64,000 nucleotides of DNA from Oxalobacteraceae bacterium OTU3CINTB1 (lineage in GTDB: Bacteria; Pseudomonadota; Gammaproteobacteria; Burkholderiales; Burkholderiaceae_D), in assembly GCA_024123955.1 (NCBI GenBank), contig CP099652.1:4278001-4342000 (forward strand), read 5' to 3'. Below, one piece after another: positions 53,366 through 63,449 of the stretch. Below the pieces are notes generated by a model, which was not told the origin of the DNA, did no database searches, and was given only the letters and a program-made list of their open reading frames with translations. The translations under genes were made by a program, and so were the position numbers. How positions within the stretch are numbered: position 1 is the stretch's first letter; each line of letters starts with the position of its first letter.

Positions 53366-55507
53366 TTACTCGATCGTGATGGCCAGGTCGCGGCCTTTTA
53401 CCGCCGAGTTGCCGGCGTAGTCCTCAGCGGTGATGCGCAACGTGTACTTGCCCGCAGCAAGCGTGCCCACCTTCCACGCGCCCGGCGTCAGCTTGCCGTG
53501 CATGAGCGAATTGTTGATCGCGTACGCAAAACGCGTCTCCGCATTGCCGTGCACGGTGATCCCGCTGCCCTCCATGTACGCCAGCTTGACCGCTTCCCGA
53601 TTGCGCGGAATCCTGTCGTACAACTGCGTGATCAGCGGCTGCTCCATGCCGGGAATAACTTCCCCGTCCGCATTGAGCAGCTGGTAACCAAGTTTGTACA
53701 ACCCCAGCCGCCGACGCGCCTGCACGCCTTCCATCTGATCGAACGCATCCACGACAATCTGCACCTCGCCCAGGCTTCGCCGCACCAGCAAGCGCCCGCC
53801 GGCCGTCTCCTTGAGCGGCTTGCCGCCCGCATCGCTCAATGTGACGCTCTGGATTTTTGGCGCGATGGTGTCCTCCAGATCGATAAACGGCAGGCTCAGC
53901 GGATTGAGCGCGTCGCCGTTCGGGATATAGTCGAGATGCACGTGCGCCATGCGGTTGACGCTGCCGAGCGTTTCGCCGACGAGGAACCGCGTGCCGCGCT
54001 TGACGCGTACCGCGTCCGGCGCTCCCTTCTCGTCCTTCACCACCTGGAAACGCGGATCGATCACCTTGTCGCGCCCGTCGCGCCCCACGCGCATGTGGAT
54101 ATACTGCAGGCCATTGAACGCGATGCCCTCCGACAGCTCGCCATAGCCCCACGCCGGGCGCGGATCGGTGACCTTGCCTGCCGTGACCGCCAACACCGGC
54201 GTGCCGATGGCCGCCTGCACATCCAGCCCGGAGTGGAAATGGTGGCGGCTCTCGCCTTTGAAATCGCCGCGCACCTCGCCCATCAAGCCGACCACCTCGT
54301 GCCGCTTGTCCTGCGGCTTGACCGGCCACAGCATGGTGGCGCCGTGCGAGGGCGCGGGCGGCGCCGGCTCGTCCGGCGGCGCCGGCTGGCCCGCCACCGC
54401 AACGCCCACATGATGCAAGCGATAGGTGGCCCCGTCCGTCACAAACAACGAGCCGTCCCGGGCCACCGCGATGCCGCGCGGCGCGTACAGGCGCACGCTG
54501 CCGTCGGGGCCGTAGCCCGGCTCGGCCATATGATCGACATCGACCAACGTCACCACTTCGCCAGCCGGCGTGATCTGCGCCAGGCGGCCATGCGAATTAC
54601 TGCCCAGGTAAAGATAGCCGTCGCGCGTCAGCGCGAGCGCGACCGGCGAGCGCAACAGCGACGCGCGCTCGTCGTCCTTCGCCTCGGCGATGGTGGTGAC
54701 GACGCCGCTCCTGTCGAGTTTGCGGATCGCGTGGTTGCCGGTGTCGGCGATGTAGAGGTCGCCATTGGCGGCGACCGCCAGCCCCGTCGGAAGGTCGAAC
54801 AAGGCCTGCGCCGCCGGACCGTCGGCCTTGCCGGTGCGGCCGCCACCGGCGATGGTGGTGACGTCGCCATTGCGCGCGATGCGGCGGATGCGGTCGTTGT
54901 AGGTATCGGTCACATACACGACGCCATCAGCGTCGACGGCCACGCCGATGGGACCGTTGAACCGCGCGGCCGCGCCCCCGCCATCCTTGTCGCCCGCCAA
55001 GCCGTCGCCGGCCAAGGTCGAGACCTTGCCGTCCGGCGTGATCTTGCGGATCGCGTTGTTGCCGGTGTCGGCGACATACAGATTGCCGGCGCCATCGATC
55101 GCCAGACCGGAGGGCGTGTTGAACGAGGCCGCCGTGCCGAGTCCCTCCGCATACCCCTCTACCCCGCCGGCGAATGTCGTGCTGACGCCGTCCAGGCCGA
55201 TCTTGCGGATGCTGTTGTTGTCGCCGCCATCGGCCACGTACAAATTGCCCGCTGCATCGAGTACCACACCGAACGGATCGGCAAAACGGGTGCGGCGTCC
55301 GCTGCCGTTGCTCATGCCCGGCAAGCCATCGCCGGCGATGGTTGTGACACGCGCGCTCCACTGCCGCTGCGTGCCCTTGGCGGCCAGCGCAGCCGCCCCG
55401 CCCTTGTCCGCAGGCGGCTGCACCAGTGTGTAAGCGACGCCGCCACCGATGGCCGCGCCACCGAGCGCCAGCACGGCCAAAATTAATTTCAATCGATTTG
55501 GAGACAC
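53366..55507 (-). CDS. NHL-repeat beta-propeller fused to M23 peptidase
   Basis: A 713-residue protein with an N-terminal signal anchor (LILAVLALGGAAIGGGVAY). Residues about 55-365 hold five or six NHL repeats (LYVADTGNNAIRKI, VYVTDTYNDRIRRI, LYIADTGNHAIRKL), a propeller fold. A Pro-rich linker leads to an M23/LytM domain with the zinc motif H425-SGL-D429 and a later HVH (about 521-523), so the metal site looks complete. A C-terminal beta domain follows. It is probably a periplasmic cell-wall hydrolase with a binding propeller. The GTG start lies only 11 bases past a strong terminator. Confidence 0.8.
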   Translation of the reverse strand: MSPNRLKLILAVLALGGAAIGGGVAYTLVQPPADKGGAAALAAKGTQRQWSARVTTIAGDGLPGMSNGSGRRTRFADPFGVVLDAAGNLYVADGGDNNSIRKIGLDGVSTTFAGGVEGYAEGLGTAASFNTPSGLAIDGAGNLYVADTGNNAIRKITPDGKVSTLAGDGLAGDKDGGGAAARFNGPIGVAVDADGVVYVTDTYNDRIRRIARNGDVTTIAGGGRTGKADGPAAQALFDLPTGLAVAANGDLYIADTGNHAIRKLDRSGVVTTIAEAKDDERASLLRSPVALALTRDGYLYLGSNSHGRLAQITPAGEVVTLVDVDHMAEPGYGPDGSVRLYAPRGIAVARDGSLFVTDGATYRLHHVGVAVAGQPAPPDEPAPPAPSHGATMLWPVKPQDKRHEVVGLMGEVRGDFKGESRHHFHSGLDVQAAIGTPVLAVTAGKVTDPRPAWGYGELSEGIAFNGLQYIHMRVGRDGRDKVIDPRFQVVKDEKGAPDAVRVKRGTRFLVGETLGSVNRMAHVHLDYIPNGDALNPLSLPFIDLEDTIAPKIQSVTLSDAGGKPLKETAGGRLLVRRSLGEVQIVVDAFDQMEGVQARRRLGLYKLGYQLLNADGEVIPGMEQPLITQLYDRIPRNREAVKLAYMEGSGITVHGNAETRFAYAINNSLMHGKLTPGAWKVGTLAAGKYTLRITAEDYAGNSAVKGRDLAITIE

Positions 55508-55518
55508 GTTACGCAGCC

Positions 55519-55548
55519 CAAAAAAAAAGCCCGCTACGAGAGCGGGCT
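55519..55548 (-). terminator. Rho-independent terminator after prc
   Basis: An 8-base perfect stem AGCCCGCT/AGCGGGCT with a 5-base loop is followed, on the minus strand, by nine T. It ends transcription from prc (stop at 55686) and sits directly before the NHL-M23 gene. Confidence 0.85.
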
Positions 55549-55685
55549 AAATCTATTTCCTTGGAGGGAGAATAGAGGAGACAGAAGAATGATGCCTGAG
55601 GGTCCGATATATATCCAATTTATCTTCATAATGGTGGATATTCACCAAAGGCATAACATGTATCTTTGCGGCAATACGCCCCGTA

Positions 55686-57941
55686 TTATTTCAAGTCGGC
55701 AGCGTAAGGCAACACGCGCGACGCCATGCGCGTATCGGTCTTCAGCAGGCCAACCTCGTCAGACAGAATGTGCACCGCTTCGTTCAGCAGCACGTCCTTG
55801 GCCGCCTTGGCCGCCTTTTCCGCTTCCAGCTCGGCCGCCAGGGTACGCTCGGCGCCTTGCAGGCCGTCGTCGCTGCGCAGCGCGCCTTTGACGGCGGCCA
55901 CTTTCGGCACCGGCGCCGCCTTGCCGCTGGCCGGCTTGGCCGCGATCGCCTTGTTCAGCGCGTCCTTCGGATCGGGCACCAGGATAGGATCGTCCGCGCC
56001 AGGGGTGTTGGCCAGCAGACGGGCCTCGCGCAGCTTGGCGCGCGCCTCCTGCTGCTCACGCTCCTTGCGGCGCACGGTTTCGTTCAGCGAAATCGAGTTT
56101 TCCTTGCGCTGCTTCTTGACCAGGGCGATGTCCTCGGCCAGGTACTGGAAGTCCTTGTCCTTGGCGACGCGGGCGTCATGCTTTTTGTCCAGCATCGGCA
56201 CGATTTCCTTCAGCTCGCCGGCCGGAATGTAGACCGCCGGCTTGATCGAGGTCCACGGCAAGGCGTTGTCATAGCTCGACTCGCCGAACGAATCGGCGTC
56301 CGACATCGTCGGCAGCTTGATGTCCGGCGTGACGCCGCGCAGCTGCGTGGTGCCGCCGTTGATGCGGAAGAACTGCGCCACGGTGAACTTCAACTCGCCG
56401 TACTTGACCTTTTCGCTCTGCGAGAAGCGGTCCAGGCCGAACAGGGTTTGCACCGTGCCCTTGCCGAAGCTCGGCTCGCCGATGATGATGCCGCGGCCGT
56501 AATCCTGGATCGCCGCCGCGAAAATCTCCGACGCCGAGGCCGAGCCGCGGTTGATCAGCACGCCCATCGGGCCGTCCCACGCCATGCCGGCATTGGTGTC
56601 GCTTTCCACTTCGACCTTGTTGTCGGCGGTGCGCTGCTGCACCACCGGTCCCTTGTCGATGAACAGGCCGGTCAGTTCGACCGCCTCGTTGAGCGAGCCG
56701 CCGCCGTTGTTGCGCAGGTCGATGAGCACGTTGTCGACCTTATCTTTCTTCAGCTCGGCCAGCAGGCGGGCGACGTCGCGCGTGGCGCTCTTGAAGTCCT
56801 TCTCGTTCTTGCGGCGGGCCTCGAAGTCCTGGTAGAACGTCGGCAGGGAAATCACGCCGACGCGGCGCTTGGCGTTGCCGTCCTTGACCTCGTAGATGGT
56901 CTTCTTGGCCGACTGCTCTTCCATGCTGATCTTCTGGCGCACCAGCGAGACGAACGAATGCTTGCCGTCCGGGCCGGCGTCGGCCGGGATGATCTCCAGC
57001 TTGACGGTCGAATCCTTGGGACCGCGAATCAGCGCGACGACGTCGTCCAGGCGCCAGCCCATGACCTCGGTCAGCGGGGTTTTCTCGTCCTTGGAGACGG
57101 CGACGATCTTGTCGCCGACCTTGATCTTGCCCGACAGGCCGGCCGGGCTGCCCGGCACCACTTCGCGCACGACGGTGTAGTCGTCGCGGCTTTGCAGCAC
57201 GCAACCGATGCCCTCGAGCGACAGGCGCATGGCGATGTCGAAGTTCTCGGCCGCGCGCGGACCCAGGTAATTGGTGTGCGGCTCGATCGACATCGCGTAG
57301 GCGTTCATGAAGATCTGGAACACATCCTCGTTGGTCGGCTTGCGCGACGGGATCAGGTAGTTCTCGTAGCGCTTGTCGAGCGTCTCGCGGATGCTCTTGT
57401 CATCCTTGCCGGCCAGCTTCAGGCGCAGCCACTCGTTCTTGACGCGCTTGCGCCACAGGTCCTTGACCTCGGCGTCGCTCTTGGTCCATTCGGCCTTTTC
57501 GCGGTCGTACTGGTAGCTCTCGTCGGAGTTGAACTCGAACTTGCCGGTCTTGACCAGCTCGCGTGCATAGGCGATGCGCTCGGTCAGGCGCTGCTGGTAC
57601 AGGTTGAAGATGGCGAACGGCACGCTCAGGTTCTCGCCGTTGATGGCGTCGTCCAGACGGGTGCGCACGATGGCGTACTGGTCGACGTCGGCCTGCGTGA
57701 AGAACAGTTTTTCGGAGTCGAGCGACTTGAAATAACGGTCGAAGATCTTTTCGGACATCGCGTCGTCGAGCGGCACGGCCTTGTAATGCAACTTGCCCAA
57801 CACCCGCGACGCCCAAACGGCCGCCTGGGTTTGGCCCGCCTGGGGCTTGAGTGGGGTATCTGCCGCTTTTTCCGGCGCGGCTGCGCCGGCCTGGACTGAC
57901 AGGGCCGACATCATGGCCACCAACAGCATTTGCTTCTTCAT
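55686..57941 (-). CDS. prc: Tail-specific C-terminal processing protease Prc
   Basis: A 751-residue periplasmic protease with a signal peptide (MLLVAMMSALSVQAGA). A helical N-terminal domain with PHTNYLGPRAAENFD, a PDZ domain (about 240-330, VVREVVPGSPAGLSGKIKVG), and the S41 catalytic domain follow. Catalytic Ser469 lies in GSASASEIF, with Asp480 and Lys494 (FGKG) at the same spacing as in E. coli Tsp. The C-terminal Ala/Lys-rich region is also typical. ATG 57941 has CGGAG upstream; the longer frame to 58046 lacks a signal-like start. Confidence 0.9.
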   Translation of the reverse strand: MKKQMLLVAMMSALSVQAGAAAPEKAADTPLKPQAGQTQAAVWASRVLGKLHYKAVPLDDAMSEKIFDRYFKSLDSEKLFFTQADVDQYAIVRTRLDDAINGENLSVPFAIFNLYQQRLTERIAYARELVKTGKFEFNSDESYQYDREKAEWTKSDAEVKDLWRKRVKNEWLRLKLAGKDDKSIRETLDKRYENYLIPSRKPTNEDVFQIFMNAYAMSIEPHTNYLGPRAAENFDIAMRLSLEGIGCVLQSRDDYTVVREVVPGSPAGLSGKIKVGDKIVAVSKDEKTPLTEVMGWRLDDVVALIRGPKDSTVKLEIIPADAGPDGKHSFVSLVRQKISMEEQSAKKTIYEVKDGNAKRRVGVISLPTFYQDFEARRKNEKDFKSATRDVARLLAELKKDKVDNVLIDLRNNGGGSLNEAVELTGLFIDKGPVVQQRTADNKVEVESDTNAGMAWDGPMGVLINRGSASASEIFAAAIQDYGRGIIIGEPSFGKGTVQTLFGLDRFSQSEKVKYGELKFTVAQFFRINGGTTQLRGVTPDIKLPTMSDADSFGESSYDNALPWTSIKPAVYIPAGELKEIVPMLDKKHDARVAKDKDFQYLAEDIALVKKQRKENSISLNETVRRKEREQQEARAKLREARLLANTPGADDPILVPDPKDALNKAIAAKPASGKAAPVPKVAAVKGALRSDDGLQGAERTLAAELEAEKAAKAAKDVLLNEAVHILSDEVGLLKTDTRMASRVLPYAADLK

Positions 57942-58444
57942 CGGCTTTACTCCGGAACGTAATAACTCATTTATCGGTAACGCAATTCGGTAATGCAATT
58001 CAGTACAGCGGTTCGGTAATACGGATGCCGAGGTAACACGCCACACGATTTTATTCTACAGGATAGCAGCCGCGCCACCGCCTCGTGACAGCAGAGTTTC
58101 CCTGTACAAGCTTAAGAGTAACTGAAAATCGTTTTCTGTCCAGCAATTGGACGGGAATCCGCCACGACAATCCCCGCCCCGCCGTCAAAACATTTTATTT
58201 AAGTTACTGTTTTCAAAAAGAAAAACACTAAAGATTCCATCAAAACATATTGCTTTGCAGCAAAATTATGCTATCATGCTGTCTAGTACAGTTAATTACC
58301 CGGCCTGCCAGGCAATGATTCGGCAGTGCCCGCACGCCTCCACTGGTGAGGCGCTTTAGTTCGTAGCCGCCTTACCCAGTCGCTCCCAGGAGCGCGCTCG
58401 TCTACGAGCATTCCAATAGCAAGACTTTTTCTCTAAAGAGATCC
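57942..58444. promoter_or_regulatory. Divergent prc-chemoreceptor region with candidate promoter
   Basis: This 503-bp gap has no gene. On the plus strand TTGCTT (58250) and an extended -10 TGCTATCAT (TATCAT 58272-58277) are 16 bases apart, a fair promoter for the chemoreceptor with a leader of about 165 bases. That leader contains a hairpin CGCCTC/GAGGCG (58335-58353). I did not find a flagellar sigma28 box. No clear promoter for prc was found on the minus strand. Confidence 0.4.
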
Positions 58445-60472
58445 ATGAGCACATTTACTATGAATACCCGTAACTGGGGTGTTGGCACCAAGATTACCGT
58501 TTTCACTTTCGCGCTGATCAGCGTGATCCTCGCGGTCCTGCTGACCCTGATCAATATGAGCACCTCGTCCATGCTCAAGGAACGCGCCAAGTCCAACGTC
58601 GCCAATTCCCTCAACGGCATCAGCAACACAGTCGAGGTGTTCAACAACGCCATGACCAACGAGGCGTCCAGCTTCGCCCGCCTGTTCGCCGCCGGCTTCG
58701 GCGCCGGCAAGTTCTCGCTCGATCCGTCCACCAAGGTCGAAATCGCCGGCAAGCCGACCCCGACCCTGGCCCATGACGGCAAGCCGCTCAACATGGACTT
58801 CAGCATCCCGGACAAATTCACCAACGAAACCGGCGTCATCGCCACCATCTTTGCCGCCGATGGCGACGAGTTCGTGCGCGTGAGCACCTCGCTGAAGAAG
58901 GAAAACGGCGACCGCGCCGTCGGCACCCAGCTCGACCACGCCCACCTGAGCTACGCGCCCCTGCGCGCCGGCAACAGCTACATCGGCCTGGCCACCCTGT
59001 TCGGCAAGCAATACATCACCCAGTACGACCCGATCAAAGACGGCAGCGGCAAGGTCATCGGCGTGCTGTTCATCGGCCTCGACATCTCCAAGAACATGAC
59101 GATGCTCAAGGAGAAAATCAAGGCCATCACCATCGGCGACACCGGCTACATCTACGTGCTGAACGCGGCGCCGGGCAAGGACCAGGGCAAGATGCTGATC
59201 CACCGCTCGCGCGAAGGCGAAAACCTGTTCGAGCGCAAGAGCGCCGACGGCCGCCTGTTCATCCAGGAAATGCTCACCGCCAAGCAAGGCAGCATGACGT
59301 ACGACTGGCCAGACGCCGACGGCAAGGAGCCGCGCGAAAAAATGGTCGAGTTCAAGACCTTCAAGGATTGGAACTGGCTCATCGTCGGCGGCACCTACAC
59401 CGAGGAAATCACCCGCGAGGCCGAGAGCCTGCGCAACACCTACGCCGCGCTCGGCCTGACCGCGCTGGTCATCTTCGCCGGCGTGCTGTTCCTGCTGGTG
59501 CGCGCTGTCGTCTCGCGTCCGCTGGCCCGCGCCGAGGAAGCGGCCACCCGCATCGCCCAGGGCGACCTGGACGTGCACCTGGAAATCGACAACAAGGATG
59601 AAATCGGCCTGGTGCTGCGTGCCCTGAACGGCATCAGCAGCAACCTGTCGAACGTGGTCGGCCAAGTGCGCACCGGCGCCGAACAGATCACCACCGCCTC
59701 GGCCGAAATTGCCAGCGGCAACCTGGACCTGTCGTCGCGCACCGAAGAACAGGCATCGAGCCTGGAAGAGACCGCCGCGTCGATGGAACAGCTCAGCAGC
59801 GCCGTCAAGCAGAACGCCGACAACGCCGCCCAGGCCAACCAGATGGCGCTGGCCGCCTCCGGCATCGCCGCCAAGGGTGGCGAAGTGGTCGCGCAAGTGG
59901 TCGACACGATGGGTTCGATCAACCAATCGTCGCGCAAGATCGTCGACATCATCTCGGTCATCGACGGCATCGCCTTCCAGACCAACATCCTGGCGCTGAA
60001 CGCGGCCGTCGAAGCGGCCCGCGCCGGCGAGCAGGGCCGCGGCTTCGCGGTCGTCGCCTCCGAGGTGCGCAACCTGGCGCAGCGCTCGGCCACCGCCGCC
60101 AAGGAAATCAAGGCGCTCATCGACGACTCCGTCAGCAAGGTCGACATCGGCAGCCGCCAGGTCGAACAGGCCGGCACGACGATGCAGGAAGTGGTCGACA
60201 GCGTGCGCCGCGTGACCGACATCATGTCCGAGATCAGCAGCGCCAGCGAAGAGCAGCGCGCCGGCATCGGCCAGGTGCATGAAGCGATCGCCCAGATGGA
60301 CCAGGTCACGCAGCAGAACGCCGCGCTGGTGGAAGAAGCGGCCGCCGCCGCGCATGCGCTGCAGGACCAGGCGCACGAGCTCGAGCAGGTGGTGCGCATC
60401 TTCAACCTGGGCAGCCACAAAGCCGCGCCGGCACTCGGCAGCGACAAGCGGGAATACCTCGCGCTCAAGTAA
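58445..60472 (+). CDS. Methyl-accepting chemotaxis protein
   Basis: A 675-residue chemoreceptor. TM1 (about 19-38), a large periplasmic Cache-type sensor (about 40-325, with [18 protein letters not shown] and [14 protein letters not shown]), TM2 (about 338-357), HAMP, and the cytoplasmic signalling domain with the hairpin tip [20 protein letters not shown]. Methylation-helix regions are present ([20 protein letters not shown]). No C-terminal CheR-tether pentapeptide is seen. No che genes lie in the window. Confidence 0.9.
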   Translation: MSTFTMNTRNWGVGTKITVFTFALISVILAVLLTLINMSTSSMLKERAKSNVANSLNGISNTVEVFNNAMTNEASSFARLFAAGFGAGKFSLDPSTKVEIAGKPTPTLAHDGKPLNMDFSIPDKFTNETGVIATIFAADGDEFVRVSTSLKKENGDRAVGTQLDHAHLSYAPLRAGNSYIGLATLFGKQYITQYDPIKDGSGKVIGVLFIGLDISKNMTMLKEKIKAITIGDTGYIYVLNAAPGKDQGKMLIHRSREGENLFERKSADGRLFIQEMLTAKQGSMTYDWPDADGKEPREKMVEFKTFKDWNWLIVGGTYTEEITREAESLRNTYAALGLTALVIFAGVLFLLVRAVVSRPLARAEEAATRIAQGDLDVHLEIDNKDEIGLVLRALNGISSNLSNVVGQVRTGAEQITTASAEIASGNLDLSSRTEEQASSLEETAASMEQLSSAVKQNADNAAQANQMALAASGIAAKGGEVVAQVVDTMGSINQSSRKIVDIISVIDGIAFQTNILALNAAVEAARAGEQGRGFAVVASEVRNLAQRSATAAKEIKALIDDSVSKVDIGSRQVEQAGTTMQEVVDSVRRVTDIMSEISSASEEQRAGIGQVHEAIAQMDQVTQQNAALVEEAAAAAHALQDQAHELEQVVRIFNLGSHKAAPALGSDKREYLALK

Positions 60473-60503
60473 GCTGTTCAAGTAGTTCCGAGCGTCTTTG
60501 CGA

Positions 60504-60538
60504 AAAGCCGCCATCGTGAAAACGGTGGCGGCTTTTTT
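60504..60538 (+). terminator. Rho-independent terminator after the chemoreceptor
   Basis: Stem AGCCGCCA/TGGCGGCT with a short A-rich loop, followed by six T, lies about 35 bases after the chemoreceptor stop. Confidence 0.85.
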
Positions 60539-60563
60539 GTGCGGTCGGCCAACGCGTCCTTAC

Positions 60564-61007
60564 CTACTTGAGTGGAAACAGACCCGGCCGCCCCTTGGAT
60601 GGTTTGGCGACGTGCTCGAACCTGGCGTTTGCCCGGTCAAAACACTGTCGCGTCAGGTTGGAAAAGTCGCCCTTGTCTCGTGGGTAGTCGGTGAAGAACG
60701 CCACCTTTTCATCGGCGGAAACAAAGACCAGCAGCGTGACGCCCTCATGCTTCCCGACTTCGGAAAACTCCTGGCTGTTCCACTTGAAGCCGAGCGTCGC
60801 GTGGGTCATTTCGTTGTCCGAATAGGGGCCCAGTATGCAGACTCTTTTCCACGGCTGTGAAAGCGCGCGGTCCAAATCGACGGTGCGCCGGTCGGACTCG
60901 TCAAAGTCCTCGAATATCGCCTTGGCGATCGGGTCAAGGCGCGAGCACGCCACGGCTGCCGCCGCCACAAACACAAAAAAACAAAGCCGCCTTACTTTTT
61001 TCAACAT
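60564..61007 (-). CDS. Hypothetical lipoprotein
   Basis: A 147-residue protein with a signal peptide and lipobox-like end (VFVAAAAVACS). The mature part has two Cys (VCILGPYSD, RQCFDRA). No family recognised. ATG 61007 follows GAGG; an in-frame upstream start at 61022 is less likely. Confidence 0.6.
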   Translation of the reverse strand: MLKKVRRLCFFVFVAAAAVACSRLDPIAKAIFEDFDESDRRTVDLDRALSQPWKRVCILGPYSDNEMTHATLGFKWNSQEFSEVGKHEGVTLLVFVSADEKVAFFTDYPRDKGDFSNLTRQCFDRANARFEHVAKPSKGRPGLFPLK

Positions 61008-61028
61008 AAAAATCCTCGCCAAAGGCCT

Positions 61029-61201
61029 GGGGTCAAGTCTGACATTCGGACACGATCCCAGCCGTCAAACTGCCGCGCCTGTATTCATTGATGGACACGC
61101 AGCATACTAGATTGCAGATATAACAATTCCTCACAATCTCACTCTGGGCATTTTTTTCACCTCTATAGTTCAGTTCGTGTCCGGATGTCAGACTTGACCC
61201 C
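61029..61201. repeat. Inverted repeat element, CGGACACGA family, copy 2
   Basis: Arms of 27 bases at 61029-61055 and 61175-61201 (outer GGGGTCAAGTC, inner CGGACACGA) are complementary with one mismatch. They enclose 119 bases with no ORF of note. Related to copy 1 at 50462-50537 but with a longer interior; the form is like a MITE or a pair of REP units. Confidence 0.75.
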
Positions 61202-61287
61202 GTAGGATGGCAAGCGCAAAAATGACGGCTTGACCTTATGCGACATTTGTCACATTATTGCCATATCCGTCGCAATCAAGCTTCATC

Positions 61288-63414
61288 ATGTCCATCCAAT
61301 CGATTACCCAGCGCGCTTTGTTGAAAGCTCTAACGCGTCAGATCCGACCCGCCCTCAGCATCCTTGTTGCGCTACCGACGGCAGCGCACGCCCAGGAAGA
61401 ATCACCATTGCCCGCGACAGCGACGGTAACAGTCACAGCAACGAAAGCACCGGTGATCAAAAAACTCGATAAGACCGTCTACGATGTGGCCAATGTGCCG
61501 AGGGCGGCGAACGGCACCGCCCAAGATGTTCTGCAATCGACACCCGAACTATCGGTGTCCGCCGACGGGCAAATCGCGGTCAAAGGCAATCCGCAGGTCA
61601 CGGTGCTGGTCGACGGCAAGCCGACGGCGATGATGTCCGGATCGGCGGACGAGCGGGCGACGGCGCTGCAGACCATGAACGGCGCCGATATCGCCAGCGT
61701 GGAAGTCATCACCAATCCCTCGGCCGCTTACAACGCCAATGGCGGCGCAATCCTGAATATCGTCTTGAAGCGCAACCGCAAGCCCGGCGCCCACGCCCAA
61801 ATCCAGGGCGGCGCGGCGGACCACGGCCTGTGGAACGTCGGCGCGTCGGGCGACTTGACCAACAAGGATGTCGGCGTGCATGGCAACCTGGCGCTGCGCC
61901 ACGACGGCACCGACAAAATCCGCGCATCGACGGTGGACTGGAATAATCCCTTGGCCGGCGAACCCCGGCGTACCCGCCAGACGTCGGAGGTCTTCGTTCG
62001 CCGCATCGTCCAAAGCGCGGGCCTGGGCATCGACTACACGCTTAACGATACCGACAGCATCAGCCTGTCGACGAAATATAACCAGCGCCGCTCGCGTCCG
62101 GTGTATGACGTGCTCAACGAGAACCGCACTGGCGCCGGGGAGAGTATCTATCACCGAATCTCCACCGGCCCCAACGAGCAGTCCGACGGCAGCGCCAGCC
62201 TCAACTACAGCCACCAGGACGGCGGCACCGCGCTCAAGGCGGCGTTCCAGCACAGCGAAACGAAGGGCCTGATCGACAAATCCTACCGTGACGTGTTCGT
62301 CTCCCCGCTAAGCCCGACCGACCACAGTCGCGGCGCCACCAGGTTGACGCGCCGCCTGAATCAGGCCACCGTCGACTGGAGCCGCCCGTCGGCATACGGC
62401 AAACTGGGCATGGGCCTGGATATGCAGGACAAGGTCGACAACATCGACAACTACCAGGCATCCGTCGAGCCCGCGACAGGCGCCGAGACTGCCGATCCCG
62501 CCACCACCAACGGCTACGCGGTGAGGACCACTGTGGCCGCAGCCTATCTGACCGACCAGATCACGCATGGAAAATGGGAAGCGCTGCTGGGCGGACGCGC
62601 CGAGCGCATGGCGCTGCGCGTGGACCCGGCGGACAGCGGCATGTCGACACAACATCGGCAGGCGTTCAACCCCAGCCTCCACCTGCGCTATGCCATGAGC
62701 GACAAAACCGACGTGACCCTCAGCTACCGCCGCAGCCTGCAAATGCCCGATCCGCGCGATCTCAACCCGTTCACGACCTATGTCGATGCGCAAAACCTGA
62801 GCCGTGGCAATCCCGGCCTGAAGCCGCAACAGCTGACCTCCTGGGAAATCGGCGCCGATGCGAGCGCGGCCCAACTCACCGGCAGCCTCACCGCTTTCTA
62901 TCGCAGCAGCAGCGATACGGTGACCGATGCGCGCAGTGTTGCCGACAATGTGATTCTCACGTCGAAGCAGAATGGCGGGCAGGCCAGCTCGGCGGGGGGC
63001 ACCGGCGCCGTCACCTGGACGCCCGACGCGACGCTGCAATTGGGCATGGACGGCGGCATCTATCGCGTGATGCTGCGCACACCGGACCTCTCCCGCCCGG
63101 TGCGCCAGAACGATATCGCCGGCTATCTCAACCTGAGGGTGGCATACAGCTTGGGGCAGGACAATCTGTCCCTCGATGCGCATGGCCAGTCTTCGGGCAT
63201 CTCCCCGCTCGGCCGGTTCGGCGCGACCAGCAGTGTCAACCTGACCTGGAAGCACGCGATGACCAAGTCGCTCAGCCTGACCGTCAACGCCAACGACATT
63301 TTCGATGGCGGCAGGCGCACCTACACGACCGACACGAGCACCTTCCGCCAGACCGCATTCGATCATTTCGTCGCGCGGAGAATCTACGTGGGCCTGGTGA
63401 AAAAGATCGAGTGA
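61288..63414 (+). CDS. TonB-dependent outer-membrane receptor
   Basis: A 708-residue exported protein; ATG 61288 begins the signal sequence (MSIQSITQRALLKAL, ending AHAQ). A plug domain (about 50-165) with VLVDGKPTAMMSG and IASVEVITNPSAAYNANGGA is followed by a barrel of the OMP_b-brl_3 type (DVTLSYRRSLQMPDPRDLNP, NPGLKPQQLTSWEIG). The substrate is unknown; the DUF2946 and SCO1-like neighbours make a copper link possible. No TonB box can be named with confidence. Confidence 0.82.
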   Translation: MSIQSITQRALLKALTRQIRPALSILVALPTAAHAQEESPLPATATVTVTATKAPVIKKLDKTVYDVANVPRAANGTAQDVLQSTPELSVSADGQIAVKGNPQVTVLVDGKPTAMMSGSADERATALQTMNGADIASVEVITNPSAAYNANGGAILNIVLKRNRKPGAHAQIQGGAADHGLWNVGASGDLTNKDVGVHGNLALRHDGTDKIRASTVDWNNPLAGEPRRTRQTSEVFVRRIVQSAGLGIDYTLNDTDSISLSTKYNQRRSRPVYDVLNENRTGAGESIYHRISTGPNEQSDGSASLNYSHQDGGTALKAAFQHSETKGLIDKSYRDVFVSPLSPTDHSRGATRLTRRLNQATVDWSRPSAYGKLGMGLDMQDKVDNIDNYQASVEPATGAETADPATTNGYAVRTTVAAAYLTDQITHGKWEALLGGRAERMALRVDPADSGMSTQHRQAFNPSLHLRYAMSDKTDVTLSYRRSLQMPDPRDLNPFTTYVDAQNLSRGNPGLKPQQLTSWEIGADASAAQLTGSLTAFYRSSSDTVTDARSVADNVILTSKQNGGQASSAGGTGAVTWTPDATLQLGMDGGIYRVMLRTPDLSRPVRQNDIAGYLNLRVAYSLGQDNLSLDAHGQSSGISPLGRFGATSSVNLTWKHAMTKSLSLTVNANDIFDGGRRTYTTDTSTFRQTAFDHFVARRIYVGLVKKIE

Positions 63415-63449
63415 ATGGGGGCACACCGGTTTTAACCTATAATTAGCAC

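Noticed and set aside
53498..57899. Two long plus-strand frames opposite the NHL-M23 gene and prc
   Set aside because: Both opposing minus-strand genes have intact catalytic motifs; the plus frames have no recognisable protein features.
58278..58444. Leader of the chemoreceptor considered as a c-di-GMP riboswitch
   Set aside because: It has hairpins, but the conserved core of the GEMM-type riboswitches could not be found.
58433..60514. A 693-codon minus-strand frame opposite the chemoreceptor
   Set aside because: It mirrors the chemoreceptor signalling domain and shows no independent family pattern.
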